From an uncultured Eubacteriales bacterium (lineage in GTDB: Bacteria > Bacillota > Clostridia > Oscillospirales > Ruminococcaceae), in the NCBI GenBank assembly GCA_902493155.1, contig CABUOE010000141.1, positions 1-6,114 of the forward strand: a DNA stretch of 6,114 nucleotides. The letters are read 5' to 3'. A program made the translations under genes and the position numbers. Positions 1 to 6,005 of this stretch are shown here, piece after piece. The notes beneath the pieces are model-generated. The model was not told the DNA's origin. It was given only the letters and a program-made list of their open reading frames with translations, and did no database searches. The stretch's first letter is position 1. Each line of letters begins with the position of its first letter.

Positions 1-1
1 T

Positions 2-1522
2 ATATTCATTGCGACTTGGTTTCAATATAATGCTACTTATTTAGCGACTTATGTGGAAAGCGGGGTAAGGCGTATATCCTTAGCGGAACGGCTACGCAAA
101 ATCCCGTTGTCCTTTTTTGGCAAAAAAGACCTTGCGGATTTAACCAATTCTATTATGGGAGACTGTGCTACGCTTGAAACTGCATTCTCCCATTATGTAC
201 CCGCATTGGCAGGCTCCCTCATTTCAACAACACTAATTGCAATCTGCCTTTTTGCTTACGACTGGCGAATGGCTCTTGCGGCGGTGTGGGTTTTACCGAT
301 TGCATTTACAATCACATTCTTTTCAGCTCGCATACAGGAATACTTTAACTGTAAATCTGTAGCGGCAAATGTCGCGCTTGAAAGCGGTGTACAAGAGTGT
401 ATCGAAAGTTTACAGGACTTGAAATCAAACAATGCGGAAGAAAGTTATCTGAAAGGACTTGACAAAAAAATTGACTATGTAGAAAAACGGCACATTATAA
501 CAGAACTTGGAACAGCACTTTTTGTTGTTTCTTCAACACTAATATTAAAGTTTGGAATTGCTACGGTTGCGCTTGTAGGCTCTACGCTGCTTATTCGTGG
601 AGAAATTGATATTCCGCTGTTTTTTATGTTCTTGCTTGTAGCTTCAAGGCTTTATGCCCCGCTTGAAGGCGCATTGCAAAATCTTGCTGCGGTAATCTCT
701 ACGAAAACGAACATAGACCGCATGAACGAAATCCTTGACCAACCTATTCAGACAGGGGAAAATCAACTGATAAATAAAGGTTATGACATTGTATTCGACC
801 ATGTAGGATTTGCTTATAATACTGGGGAAACCGTATTGAAAGACGTGTCCTTTACGGCAAAACAGGGAGAAGTTACCGCCTTAGTCGGACCGTCCGGCGG
901 CGGAAAAACTACGGTGTCGCGTCTTGCCTCGCGGTTTTGGGACATAAACAAAGGGAAGATTACTGTCGGTGGTATGGATATATCGAAAATAGAGCCGGAA
1001 ACCTTGCTGTCTCTGTACTCTATCGTATTTCAAGATGTGACGCTGTTTAACAACACAATCATGGAGAATATCAGAATAGGCAGAAAGGACGCGACCGACG
1101 AAGAAGTGATTGCGGCGGCAAGACTGGCGAATTGTGAAGAATTTGCGGTAAAACTTCCGGATGGGTTTTACAGTATGATTGGTGAAAATGGTTGCGAATT
1201 GTCTGGCGGGGAAAGGCAGAGAATTTCAATCGCCCGCGCTTTTCTCAAAAATTCCCCTATTATCTTACTTGATGAAGCAACGGCAAGTCTTGATGTGGAA
1301 AATGAAACATTGATACAGGCTGCTTTGTCAAGACTGATAAAGGACAAGACCGTACTTGTTATCGCCCACCGTATGCGTACCGTAAGCGGCGCAGATAAAG
1401 TGGTTGTGCTTTCAAACGGTACGGTTGCCGAACAGGGAACGCCGGAAAAACTGATGAACACAGGCAAAATTTATCCGCATATGGTAAAGCTGCAAATGAT
1501 TAGTCAGGATTGGGGAATTTAG
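2..1522 (+). CDS. ABC half-transporter (permease-ATPase fusion), 5' end cut by the window edge
   Basis: This is an exporter-type ABC protein with the membrane domain fused to the ATPase domain; it would sit in the cytoplasmic membrane and couple ATP hydrolysis to export. The frame is open from nucleotide 2, so 506 codons are visible. A GTG at 53 is only an internal codon: the 17 codons before it continue the conserved cytoplasmic-loop region. Half-transporters are usually about 570-600 residues, so TM1 and most of TM2 are missing. Hydrophobic segments lie at about nt 194-330 and 515-670. The ATPase domain is complete: Walker A GPSGGGKT (nt 887-910), Q-loop FQD (1028-1036), signature LSGGERQ (1199-1219), Walker B IILLDE (1259-1276), and H-loop histidine in IAHR (1367-1369). 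All key residues look intact, so it should be active. Such proteins often work as heterodimers with a second half-transporter encoded next door, here presumably off the left edge. The substrate cannot be told. It is probably element cargo, possibly cotranscribed with the KTR gene 72 bp downstream. Confidence 0.93.
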   Translation: MFIATWFQYNATYLATYVESGVRRISLAERLRKIPLSFFGKKDLADLTNSIMGDCATLETAFSHYVPALAGSLISTTLIAICLFAYDWRMALAAVWVLPIAFTITFFSARIQEYFNCKSVAANVALESGVQECIESLQDLKSNNAEESYLKGLDKKIDYVEKRHIITELGTALFVVSSTLILKFGIATVALVGSTLLIRGEIDIPLFFMFLLVASRLYAPLEGALQNLAAVISTKTNIDRMNEILDQPIQTGENQLINKGYDIVFDHVGFAYNTGETVLKDVSFTAKQGEVTALVGPSGGGKTTVSRLASRFWDINKGKITVGGMDISKIEPETLLSLYSIVFQDVTLFNNTIMENIRIGRKDATDEEVIAAARLANCEEFAVKLPDGFYSMIGENGCELSGGERQRISIARAFLKNSPIILLDEATASLDVENETLIQAALSRLIKDKTVLVIAHRMRTVSGADKVVVLSNGTVAEQGTPEKLMNTGKIYPHMVKLQMISQDWGI

Positions 1523-1594
1523 ATTTCTAACTGAAATTGAATGATATAGATTTCATATTTTCCCATTAGTGAGAAACGCAAAGAGGTCGACATT

Positions 1595-1759
1595 ATGAAA
1601 ACAGAATGGATACTTTGCCCTGTCTGCGGCAATAAAACCCGAACAATGATACAGGAAAATACTGAGATGAGAAACTTTCCTCTCTACTGTCCGAAGTGCA
1701 AAAAAGAAACAATCATCAATGTTCAGGATATGAAAATCACGCTTGCAGTCAGCAAATAA
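1595..1759 (+). CDS. Small cysteine-rich KTR-type protein, putative zinc ribbon
   Basis: This is a 54-residue protein starting at an ATG seven bases after an AAGAGGT ribosome binding site (1581-1587). It has two CxxC pairs, CPVC (Cys8, Cys11) and CPKC (Cys32, Cys35), the classic spacing of a four-cysteine zinc-binding knuckle, with the NKTR segment after the first pair that gives the Cys-rich KTR family its name. The length matches that family. No biochemical function is established for it, to my knowledge; its members are common in mobile elements of Bacillota, often near resistance or transporter cargo. Here it follows the ABC gene on the same strand and ends just before a terminator, so it looks like the last gene of the cargo operon. 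The family call is from recognition of the motif pattern; zinc binding is inferred. The short length makes it easy to miss in automatic annotation. Confidence 0.85.
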   Translation: MKTEWILCPVCGNKTRTMIQENTEMRNFPLYCPKCKKETIINVQDMKITLAVSK

Positions 1760-1768
1760 TTATGTACC

Positions 1769-1804
1769 ACCGCCGCTATGGGTAACACCATAACGGCGGT
1801 TTTT
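1769..1804 (+). terminator. Intrinsic terminator of the ABC/KTR operon
   Basis: Arms 1769-1781 and 1788-1800 pair over 12 of 13 positions (one C-A mismatch) around a six-base loop, and the stem begins with the GC-rich ACCGCCG. It is followed by TTTTT (1800-1804), the form expected for rho-independent termination of rightward transcription. It begins 10 bp after the KTR stop codon. Read leftward there is no U-tract after the stem, so it should act weakly, if at all, on the converging relaxase transcript, whose stop codon lies at 1811-1813. Confidence 0.88.
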
Positions 1805-1810
1805 CCATAT

Positions 1811-3247
1811 CTATCGGCTATCTCTGTCAATGGATTTTTTGCGCTGTCTTTGGGGTGGTTTCTGCCTATTTTTATCCTGTATCTCCCGCAAATGTTTTAA
1901 TACGCTCTGCTTTTCGGGTGGTCTGCGCTGCTCTTTGGCGGCGGCTGACGGTTTCCTGCTGGTCTGACGCTCCCACTCGGCAAGGTCACGGCTGTACTGT
2001 TCCACAACGCTTTCCATTTCTCGGAAAGTACGCATGAACGCCTGCACATCGGGATAACCGTCCTCTTTCAGAATATCGGGCAGCATATCCAGTTTTGCAG
2101 CGATTTCCTTTTCCGTCTGCTGTATCTGCTCGGACAAGGCTTTACGCTCCTTGCCTTTGAAAAGCCCCTTTGTGTCTGCAAGCTGCGCTTTCAGTTTCGG
2201 GAGAACATCGTCCTGCAAACGGCGGATTTCCCTTGCGCCCTCCTGCGCCTTTATCATCAGATTTTTCATGCGTCGAAATTCCGCCATATCCATATCCAGC
2301 GTAGGCTTGGGCGGCATATCCTTTTCTCGGATAAGGCTTTGCAGAAGCTCCTTTGCCCTGCCGATAATGCTGCGGAACAAGGTAGGCAGCCAGCCCTTTT
2401 CTTTAATGGACTGACTTGCCTTTTGGTGGATTTCCTCTTTCTTGATTTCCAGTATCTTTGTTTCCTCAATCCCCGATAACAATGCCATATCCGCCGTCCT
2501 GTTCCATTCCTGCCTTGCGGCGTTGTCGGCTTCAATCTCGGCGGCTTTGGGATTGTTCTTACCGATTTTCTTGGTAGGAAGATAAACGCTGTTCTTATCA
2601 AATACCTTTAACTGCTGCTTAGGATCGGAGATATGCCGATTGATAAGGTCGGTGTAAATCTCTTTTACCTCCCGAAGAAAAGGCTCGCTTTTGAATTTAT
2701 CATCTTTCACGGTAAAGAGGTGGCTTTCGTAAACCTCGCCCTTTTTAATGACGGTGCAGCCTTTTCGTATCTGTCCGTCCTCCCCTGTGATTTCTTTCTT
2801 GGTGCGTACCCTTTGCCCTGCTTCATCAAAGAAAACACTTCGGGTGGCTACCTTTACATCAGGCTCCGGGAGCAGTTTTCGTTCGCTGAAAATCAGGTGG
2901 ATATGGTAGTTGGTCTTGCGTTTGTTGTGATGGAGTGCCGACACACATTCCACGCCGTACTGCTTGCGAAACAGGTCTGTGAAGTCTTTCAGTACCTTGT
3001 CGGGGTCGAATTTGGTGTAGAGTTCCGGCAGGGCGATGATAAGCTCCCTTGCTTCGATACACTTTCCCGTTGTGCCGCTTCGCTTAAATTCCTGCTGGCT
3101 TTCCCTTGCAAGATTGTTCCAAAAGGTATTGTCGGCGGTGCGGTAGGTGGCATAGAGATTTTCTTGCCTTGCGTGGCTTGTGATATAGGATATTCTTCCC
3201 TTGACATTGGGTAGCTTCGACATCTGTATAAATGAGTGTCTTGCCAT
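1811..3247 (-). CDS. MobA/MobL-family relaxase (mobilization nickase)
   Basis: This is a DNA-strand transferase that nicks the origin of transfer, stays covalently bound to the 5' end through a tyrosine, and pilots single-stranded DNA into a recipient. The start is the ATG at 3247 (MARHSFIQMSK), because a GGAGGAAGGAG ribosome site lies just before it; an in-frame ATG at 3286 adds 13 residues but ignores this site. The product is 478 residues. Visible features (ATG 3247 = 1) are Tyr21 in ISYITSHAR, the expected catalytic tyrosine by position; His106-His107 (LHHNKR); and the metal-binding HIHL motif with His115 and His117. The N-terminal ~200 residues are the relaxase domain. The rest is highly charged and partly coiled-coil-like (around 310-425), with a basic, proline-rich tail, as in MobA/MobL proteins of Bacillota. 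MOBQ-type membership is inferred. It lies downstream of the candidate oriT and the small HTH gene on the same strand. No type IV secretion genes are present, so transfer would need a helper element. Confidence 0.93.
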   Translation of the reverse strand: MARHSFIQMSKLPNVKGRISYITSHARQENLYATYRTADNTFWNNLARESQQEFKRSGTTGKCIEARELIIALPELYTKFDPDKVLKDFTDLFRKQYGVECVSALHHNKRKTNYHIHLIFSERKLLPEPDVKVATRSVFFDEAGQRVRTKKEITGEDGQIRKGCTVIKKGEVYESHLFTVKDDKFKSEPFLREVKEIYTDLINRHISDPKQQLKVFDKNSVYLPTKKIGKNNPKAAEIEADNAARQEWNRTADMALLSGIEETKILEIKKEEIHQKASQSIKEKGWLPTLFRSIIGRAKELLQSLIREKDMPPKPTLDMDMAEFRRMKNLMIKAQEGAREIRRLQDDVLPKLKAQLADTKGLFKGKERKALSEQIQQTEKEIAAKLDMLPDILKEDGYPDVQAFMRTFREMESVVEQYSRDLAEWERQTSRKPSAAAKEQRRPPEKQSVLKHLREIQDKNRQKPPQRQRKKSIDRDSR

Positions 3248-3250
3248 ATA

Positions 3251-3261
3251 CTCCTTCCTCC
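3251..3261 (-). promoter_or_regulatory. Relaxase ribosome binding site
   Basis: Read on the minus strand this is GGAGGAAGGAG, two overlapping Shine-Dalgarno cores at 3 and 9 bases from the ATG at 3247. It decides the start in favour of 3247 over the upstream in-frame ATG at 3286, which has no such site. Confidence 0.8.
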
Positions 3262-3282
3262 CGTGACGGGCATACTCTTTTT

Positions 3283-3302
3283 GCAACCGAGAAATCGGTT
3301 GC
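3283..3302. repeat. Perfect 8-bp inverted repeat in the relaxase leader
   Basis: GCAACCGA (3283-3290) and TCGGTTGC (3295-3302) pair perfectly around the four-base loop GAAA. On the minus strand it lies about 21 bases upstream of the relaxase Shine-Dalgarno region and is followed by an A-run, not a U-run, so it is not an ordinary terminator. It could be a leader hairpin or part of the relaxosome region. Confidence 0.7.
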
Positions 3303-3334
3303 CGCTGTTTCGGCGGCGTAAGCAGACGGACAGC

Positions 3335-3360
3335 GAAGAAAACAGCGGGCTGTTTTCTTC
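3335..3360. repeat. Perfect 12-bp inverted repeat between relaxase and candidate oriT
   Basis: GAAGAAAACAGC (3335-3346) and GCTGTTTTCTTC (3349-3360) are exact reverse complements separated by two bases; the real loop would be four or more. This is the strongest hairpin in the non-coding stretch. Read leftward its second arm is U-rich (UUUUCUUC), so it could cause partial termination or attenuation before the relaxase. It could equally be a protein-binding part of oriT. Its inner sequence can pair instead with CCGCTGTTT at 3302-3310. Confidence 0.75.
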
Positions 3361-3361
3361 T

Positions 3362-3409
3362 GTATCATAGCGGCGGTGCATTGCCCGAAGCGATGGTACA
3401 GTGCCCCCT
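3362..3409 (+). other. oriT: Candidate origin of transfer (oriT) with MOBQ-like nic core
   Basis: An imperfect inverted repeat has arms 3362-3370 (GTATCATAG) and 3391-3399 (CGATGGTAC); eight of nine positions pair, one as G-U. It is followed directly by AGTGCCCCCT (3400-3409), which differs at one base from the AGTGCGCCCT nic core known from RSF1010/IncQ-type and related Gram-positive origins. Those origins have the same order: inverted repeat, then core. By analogy the nick would fall between 3405 and 3406 on the plus strand. The location next to the relaxase gene is typical. The spacer between the arms (20 bases) is longer than in RSF1010. The call is inference from pattern and position; the exact nick base is uncertain. 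Confidence 0.55.
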
Positions 3410-3417
3410 GCAAGGGC

Positions 3418-3464
3418 GAAATACCCAGAGTACAAATCGAAGATTTGTGCGAGGAGTGTATTTC
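3418..3464. repeat. Nested inverted repeats between candidate nic and the HTH gene
   Basis: Outer arms GAAATAC (3418-3424) and GTATTTC (3458-3464) enclose an inner perfect repeat ACAAATC (3432-3438) / GATTTGT (3442-3448) with a three-base loop GAA. A further GAGTG/CACTC pair (3454-3458, 3464-3468) overlaps the right outer arm. The stretch is non-coding and lies between the candidate nick site and the small HTH gene's stop. It could bind a relaxosome accessory protein or form structure in the shared transcript. Confidence 0.55.
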
Positions 3465-3494
3465 ACTCTCAAACGCCGAGGGCTTGGAGAACAG

Positions 3495-3710
3495 TTATTC
3501 TACTTTGCGGACATCGTTTTCATTGAGCAGGTTTCTTCCCTGATTGACGCTCATAAATCGCTCTAAAGTATCCCTGCGGATAATCGCTTTTCTTCCGACC
3601 TTGAGGACGGGAAGTTTGCCCCAGTCTACCAACTTACGCATTGTATTTCTTCCGATACCCGTACATTCTGCTGCTTCTTCTATGGTTAAACCCATTTTGA
3701 TGTTGCTCAT
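3495..3710 (-). CDS. Excisionase-like small helix-turn-helix DNA-binding protein
   Basis: This 71-residue protein has the excisionase/MerR-like HTH pattern: LTIEEAAECTGIGRNTMRKL (about residues 8-27), then GKLPVLKVGRKAIIRRDTLERF, the small wing and C-terminal helix of this family. Length and composition fit a recombination directionality factor. Such proteins bend DNA at the element ends to push a tyrosine integrase toward excision; the same fold is also used for transcription regulators. The ATG at 3710 is supported by AAGGAGG (3719-3725) at eight bases' distance, and the promoter at 3759-3787 is a perfect consensus. It is the first gene of the leftward transcript, followed after 247 bp of structured DNA by the relaxase. 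Its partner would be the integrase encoded divergently at 4665-5963, beyond the XRE gene. Assignment as Xis is inference from family and context. Confidence 0.85.
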   Translation of the reverse strand: MSNIKMGLTIEEAAECTGIGRNTMRKLVDWGKLPVLKVGRKAIIRRDTLERFMSVNQGRNLLNENDVRKVE

Positions 3711-3737
3711 TTTATCAACCTCCTTTCAAAATACGCA

Positions 3738-3846
3738 TTTTGCAACTATGTATCTGTAATTATACTTATTTTGCTATCTCTTGTCAACTTGTTTTGCAAC
3801 TTATCAAGAAATATTTTTGCCTATTATTAAATTTATGGTTGCAAAA
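3738..3846. repeat. Array of TTTTGC/GCAAAA elements, likely operators of the XRE regulator
   Basis: TTTTGC occurs at 3738-3743, 3769-3774, 3792-3797 and 3815-3820, and its complement GCAAAA at 3841-3846. Three extend to the nine-base core GTTGCAAAA: 3738-3746 and 3792-3800 on the minus strand and 3838-3846 on the plus strand. They flank the leftward promoter, fall within its -10/-35 spacer, and overlap the -35 of the rightward promoter. Binding by the adjacent XRE protein is inferred. Confidence 0.55.
3759..3787 (-). promoter_or_regulatory. Perfect-consensus sigma-A promoter for the xis-like/relaxase operon
   Basis: On the minus strand the -35 is TTGACA (3787-3782) and the -10 is TATAAT (3764-3759), separated by exactly 17 bases. 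Both hexamers match consensus fully. Transcription would start near 3752, about 40 bases before the ATG at 3710. A promoter this strong in a mobile element would normally be held down by a repressor; GTTGCAAAA elements lie just upstream of the -35 (3792-3800) and just downstream of the expected start (3738-3746). Confidence 0.85.
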
Positions 3847-3867
3847 TAGGTTTTTCTGTGCTATACT
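3839..3867 (+). promoter_or_regulatory. Promoter of the XRE regulator
   Basis: The -35 is TTGCAA (3839-3844) and the -10 is TATACT (3862-3867), with a 17-base spacer and an extended -10 TG at 3859-3860. The expected start near 3874 leaves a short leader of about 17 bases before the TTG at 3891. The -35 lies inside a GTTGCAAAA element (3838-3846), which suggests autorepression. Confidence 0.75.
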
Positions 3868-3890
3868 ATCAGCAATAGGAGGTGAAAGCC

Positions 3891-4577
3891 TTGAAAAAAG
3901 AAATTACATTCACCGCAAAACAGGTCGGTGAACGAGTGAAAGAACGCCGAACAGAGTTAAACTTAACAATGCCCGAACTTGGTAAGCGTGTCGGAGTAAA
4001 CAAATCTACCATTCAAAGATATGAAGCGGACGGTGTAGACCCGAAGCGTACAATGATTATCAACGGGCTGGCAGAAGCACTCCTGACCACTCCCGAATGG
4101 CTGACAGGACTTTCCGAAGATAAGGAATATGACAGCCGCACTTTATGTGCAAGGGATATGGAGGAACATATCAAAAAATATCTTGATACGGTTTCTTCTG
4201 TGGTAAAGGGAGAACCGCACCAACAGCTGCTCACCACATTCCTCGGAAAGATGATTGACCTCTATACGGTTATGACTTATCACTTTGCAGACGCAATGGC
4301 TGAGGTTGACCGTGTAGCGGAGGACGAGGGCTTAAAGCAGTCCTTACGCCGCTATGCGATTGAGTCAGGGGCGATTATGGAAAGGGTTTACCGTAAAGAA
4401 ATGGAACTTCCTATCGAGAATATGAAGCAGTTTTTAGATGGGATTTTACATATCTACGATGAGGGACGCACCGCTGTAAAGATGGGCGACCTGTTCGGGA
4501 TAGTGACAGCAGCCGAGGAAAGGGTTGCTGAAAAAGAAAAATTCCGTGGCACTTTGACAAGTGAAAATGCCGATTGA
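3891..4577 (+). CDS. XRE-family HTH transcriptional regulator of the element
   Basis: This 228-residue protein has an N-terminal Cro/C1-type helix-turn-helix at about residues 9-65 (VGERVKERRTELNLTMPELG, then VNKSTIQRYE, then a helical segment ending in the typical PEWLTG). The remaining ~160 residues are helical and charged with no motif I recognise; no metallopeptidase or LexA-like self-cleavage site is evident. The start is TTG at 3891: AGGAGG (3877-3882) lies eight bases before it, while an in-frame GTG at 3882 overlaps that ribosome site and cannot use it. The protein is probably the repressor or switch protein of the element, acting on the repeated elements in the divergent region upstream, including its own promoter. 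The integrase gene follows on the same strand 87 bp downstream. The class is certain; the targets are inferred. Confidence 0.9.
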   Translation: MKKEITFTAKQVGERVKERRTELNLTMPELGKRVGVNKSTIQRYEADGVDPKRTMIINGLAEALLTTPEWLTGLSEDKEYDSRTLCARDMEEHIKKYLDTVSSVVKGEPHQQLLTTFLGKMIDLYTVMTYHFADAMAEVDRVAEDEGLKQSLRRYAIESGAIMERVYRKEMELPIENMKQFLDGILHIYDEGRTAVKMGDLFGIVTAAEERVAEKEKFRGTLTSENAD

Positions 4578-4590
4578 CATTCATCGGCAT
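4567..4590. repeat. 8-bp inverted repeat across the regulator stop codon
   Basis: ATGCCGAT (4567-4574) and ATCGGCAT (4583-4590) are exact reverse complements around an eight-base loop containing the regulator's TGA (4575-4577). No T-run follows, so it is not a clear terminator. A TTGACA hexamer (4574-4579) begins at the stem edge and runs into the loop, and a second TTGACA sits at 4554-4559; either could be a -35 for the integrase, but no convincing -10 is seen at the right distance. A further pair GTGACA (4593-4598) / TGTCAC (4621-4626) lies just downstream in the integrase leader. Confidence 0.5.
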
Positions 4591-4664
4591 AAGTGACACT
4601 ATTACTTTACGCACACCATATGTCACAGTCCCGATTGCCACGGATAGAAAGGAGAAATTTATCT

Positions 4665-5963
4665 ATGGCAAAAGGTTCTGTAAGAAAAAAAGGTAAAAAG
4701 TGGTACGCACGCTTCTATATCGAAGATGAAAGCGGCAGAAAAGTACAGAAAGAGTTTGTGGGAACAGAAAGCAAGTCTGAAACAGAAGCCCTGCTCAGAA
4801 AAGCAATCGCTGACTATGAGGAAAAGAAATTCGTTGCGAAGTCTGAAAACATCACAGTTGGTATGCTGCTCGATCTGTGGGTGGAGGAAGAACTGAAACC
4901 CGGCAATCTCAGCAATGGTACGGTAATGTCCTATCAGGGAACGGTCAACCGTATCAAACAGCACCCGATAGGAAACCGAAAGCTGAAAACCGTAACCGCC
5001 GACCATTTACAGGCGTATATAGACTTTCTCAGCTTTGGCGGTACAAATCCTGACGGTACAACCGCAAAAGCACTCAGCAAAGGGTATCTCCGATTGTTTT
5101 CGGCTGTTTTACAAGGGGCGTTCCGTTTTGCGGTATTCCCGAAAAGGCTGATAACCTTTAACCCGATGCAGTATGTGGTATGGCGAGGAAAGAAAGAAGA
5201 ATACGAACTGTTCTCGGACGAGGACGGAGAAACTGCTTCCACACCAACGCTCAGCTACGAACAGTATCAGAGATTAGAGGACTTCCTGAAAAAGAAAAAC
5301 AATCCTGCACTTCTTCCTATACAGATAGCCTATTATACAGGCTTGCGTATTGGAGAGGTCTGTGGTCTGACTTGGCAGGACATCAACCTTGAAGAACAAT
5401 ATCTGACAGTACGCCGCAGTATGCGTTACAACGGGGCAAGGCACAAAACAGAAATAGGGGCAACAAAGCGTAAAAAAATCCGCACCGTGGACTTTTGCGA
5501 TACGCTTGCCGCAATCCTGAAAACTGCGAAAACAGAACAGCACAAAAACCGTTTTCGATACGGGGAACTGTACAGCCTTAATTACTATTTGGAGGTCAAA
5601 GAAAAAGACCGCACCTATTATGAGGTTTACAGTCTGCCGAGGTCGGAGGAAGTCCCAGAGGGGTACAAGGAATTATCCTTTGTCTGCCTTAGACCTGACG
5701 GGGCATTTGAAGCACCGAGTACGGTGGGGATTATGTGCAGGACAGCGAGAAAAAAGGTGGAGGGATTGGAGGATTTCCACTTTCATATGCTCAGACACAC
5801 CTATACAAGCAATCTGCTTTCAAACGGTGCAGCACCTAAAGATGTGCAGGAACTTCTCGGACACTCTGATGTCAGTACCACAATGAACATTTATGCCCAC
5901 TCTACCAGAGAAGCGAAGCGGACTTCCGCAAGGCTCTTGGATAAGGTTGTGGGCGAAGCATAA
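4665..5963 (+). CDS. int: Tyrosine site-specific integrase/recombinase
   Basis: This 432-residue tyrosine recombinase catalyses insertion and excision of the element. Starting from the ATG at 4665, there is an N-terminal arm-binding region (residues 1-55, basic, [17 protein letters not shown]), a SAM-like core-binding domain (about 62-170), and the catalytic domain (about 195-430). The active-site set is complete: Arg228 (TGLRIGE), a lysine in TKRKKIR (268-271), His374 and Arg377 (HMLRHTY), His400 (LLGHSD) and the nucleophile Tyr410 (MNIYAHS). A long insertion (about 290-360) separates the lysine hairpin from the HxxR box. The start is supported by AAAGGAGA at 4648-4655 and by the typical N-terminus; an in-frame GTG at 4593 lacks a ribosome site and adds 24 unconserved-looking residues. 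Expected partners are the small HTH protein at 3495-3710 and host factors. In such elements int usually lies near one end, so the attachment site is probably close to its 3' side. Confidence 0.96.
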   Translation: MAKGSVRKKGKKWYARFYIEDESGRKVQKEFVGTESKSETEALLRKAIADYEEKKFVAKSENITVGMLLDLWVEEELKPGNLSNGTVMSYQGTVNRIKQHPIGNRKLKTVTADHLQAYIDFLSFGGTNPDGTTAKALSKGYLRLFSAVLQGAFRFAVFPKRLITFNPMQYVVWRGKKEEYELFSDEDGETASTPTLSYEQYQRLEDFLKKKNNPALLPIQIAYYTGLRIGEVCGLTWQDINLEEQYLTVRRSMRYNGARHKTEIGATKRKKIRTVDFCDTLAAILKTAKTEQHKNRFRYGELYSLNYYLEVKEKDRTYYEVYSLPRSEEVPEGYKELSFVCLRPDGAFEAPSTVGIMCRTARKKVEGLEDFHFHMLRHTYTSNLLSNGAAPKDVQELLGHSDVSTTMNIYAHSTREAKRTSARLLDKVVGEA

Positions 5964-6005
5964 AAAATTCCCTTGTTTCGGCTCATAAGGGCAAAAACAA
6001 GGGAA
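5962..6005 (-). terminator. Leftward-acting intrinsic terminator behind the integrase
   Basis: Arms TTCCCTTGTTT (5968-5978) and AAACAAGGGAA (5995-6005) pair perfectly over 11 bp around a 16-base loop. On the minus strand the stem is followed by TTTTTT (5967-5962), the form of a rho-independent terminator for transcription entering from the right. Rightward it is followed only by AATAC, so it may stop integrase transcripts less well. It overlaps the integrase stop codon (5961-5963), and would shield the element from transcription arising outside it. Confidence 0.7.

Noticed and set aside
53..55. GTG at 53 as the true start of the ABC gene
   Set aside because: The frame stays open to the left edge and the upstream codons fit the family's membrane domain; no ribosome site precedes the GTG.
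2633..3214. Long antisense open frame (193 codons) opposite the relaxase
   Set aside because: It lies wholly inside the relaxase gene on the other strand, has no recognisable domain, and its existence follows from the codon pattern of the real gene.
1768..3378. Thirteen-base identity CACCGCCGCTATG between the terminator arm (1768-1780, plus) and the oriT-like region (3378-3366, minus)
   Set aside because: A match of this length between two strands of a 6-kb window is expected by chance at a rate not far below one, and it does not extend. Each copy has its own local pairing role.
2989..3435. Minus-strand open frames starting at TTG 3435 and TTG 3413, running from the oriT-like region into the relaxase
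   Set aside because: Both have TTG starts without a ribosome binding site, overlap the inverted repeats, and run out of frame through the start of the relaxase. The sequence is better explained as non-coding leader and oriT.
5968..6005. Inverted repeat as a CRISPR or transposon end
   Set aside because: It is a single hairpin with a T-run on the minus strand, so a terminator explains it. There is no repeat-spacer periodicity and no transposase.
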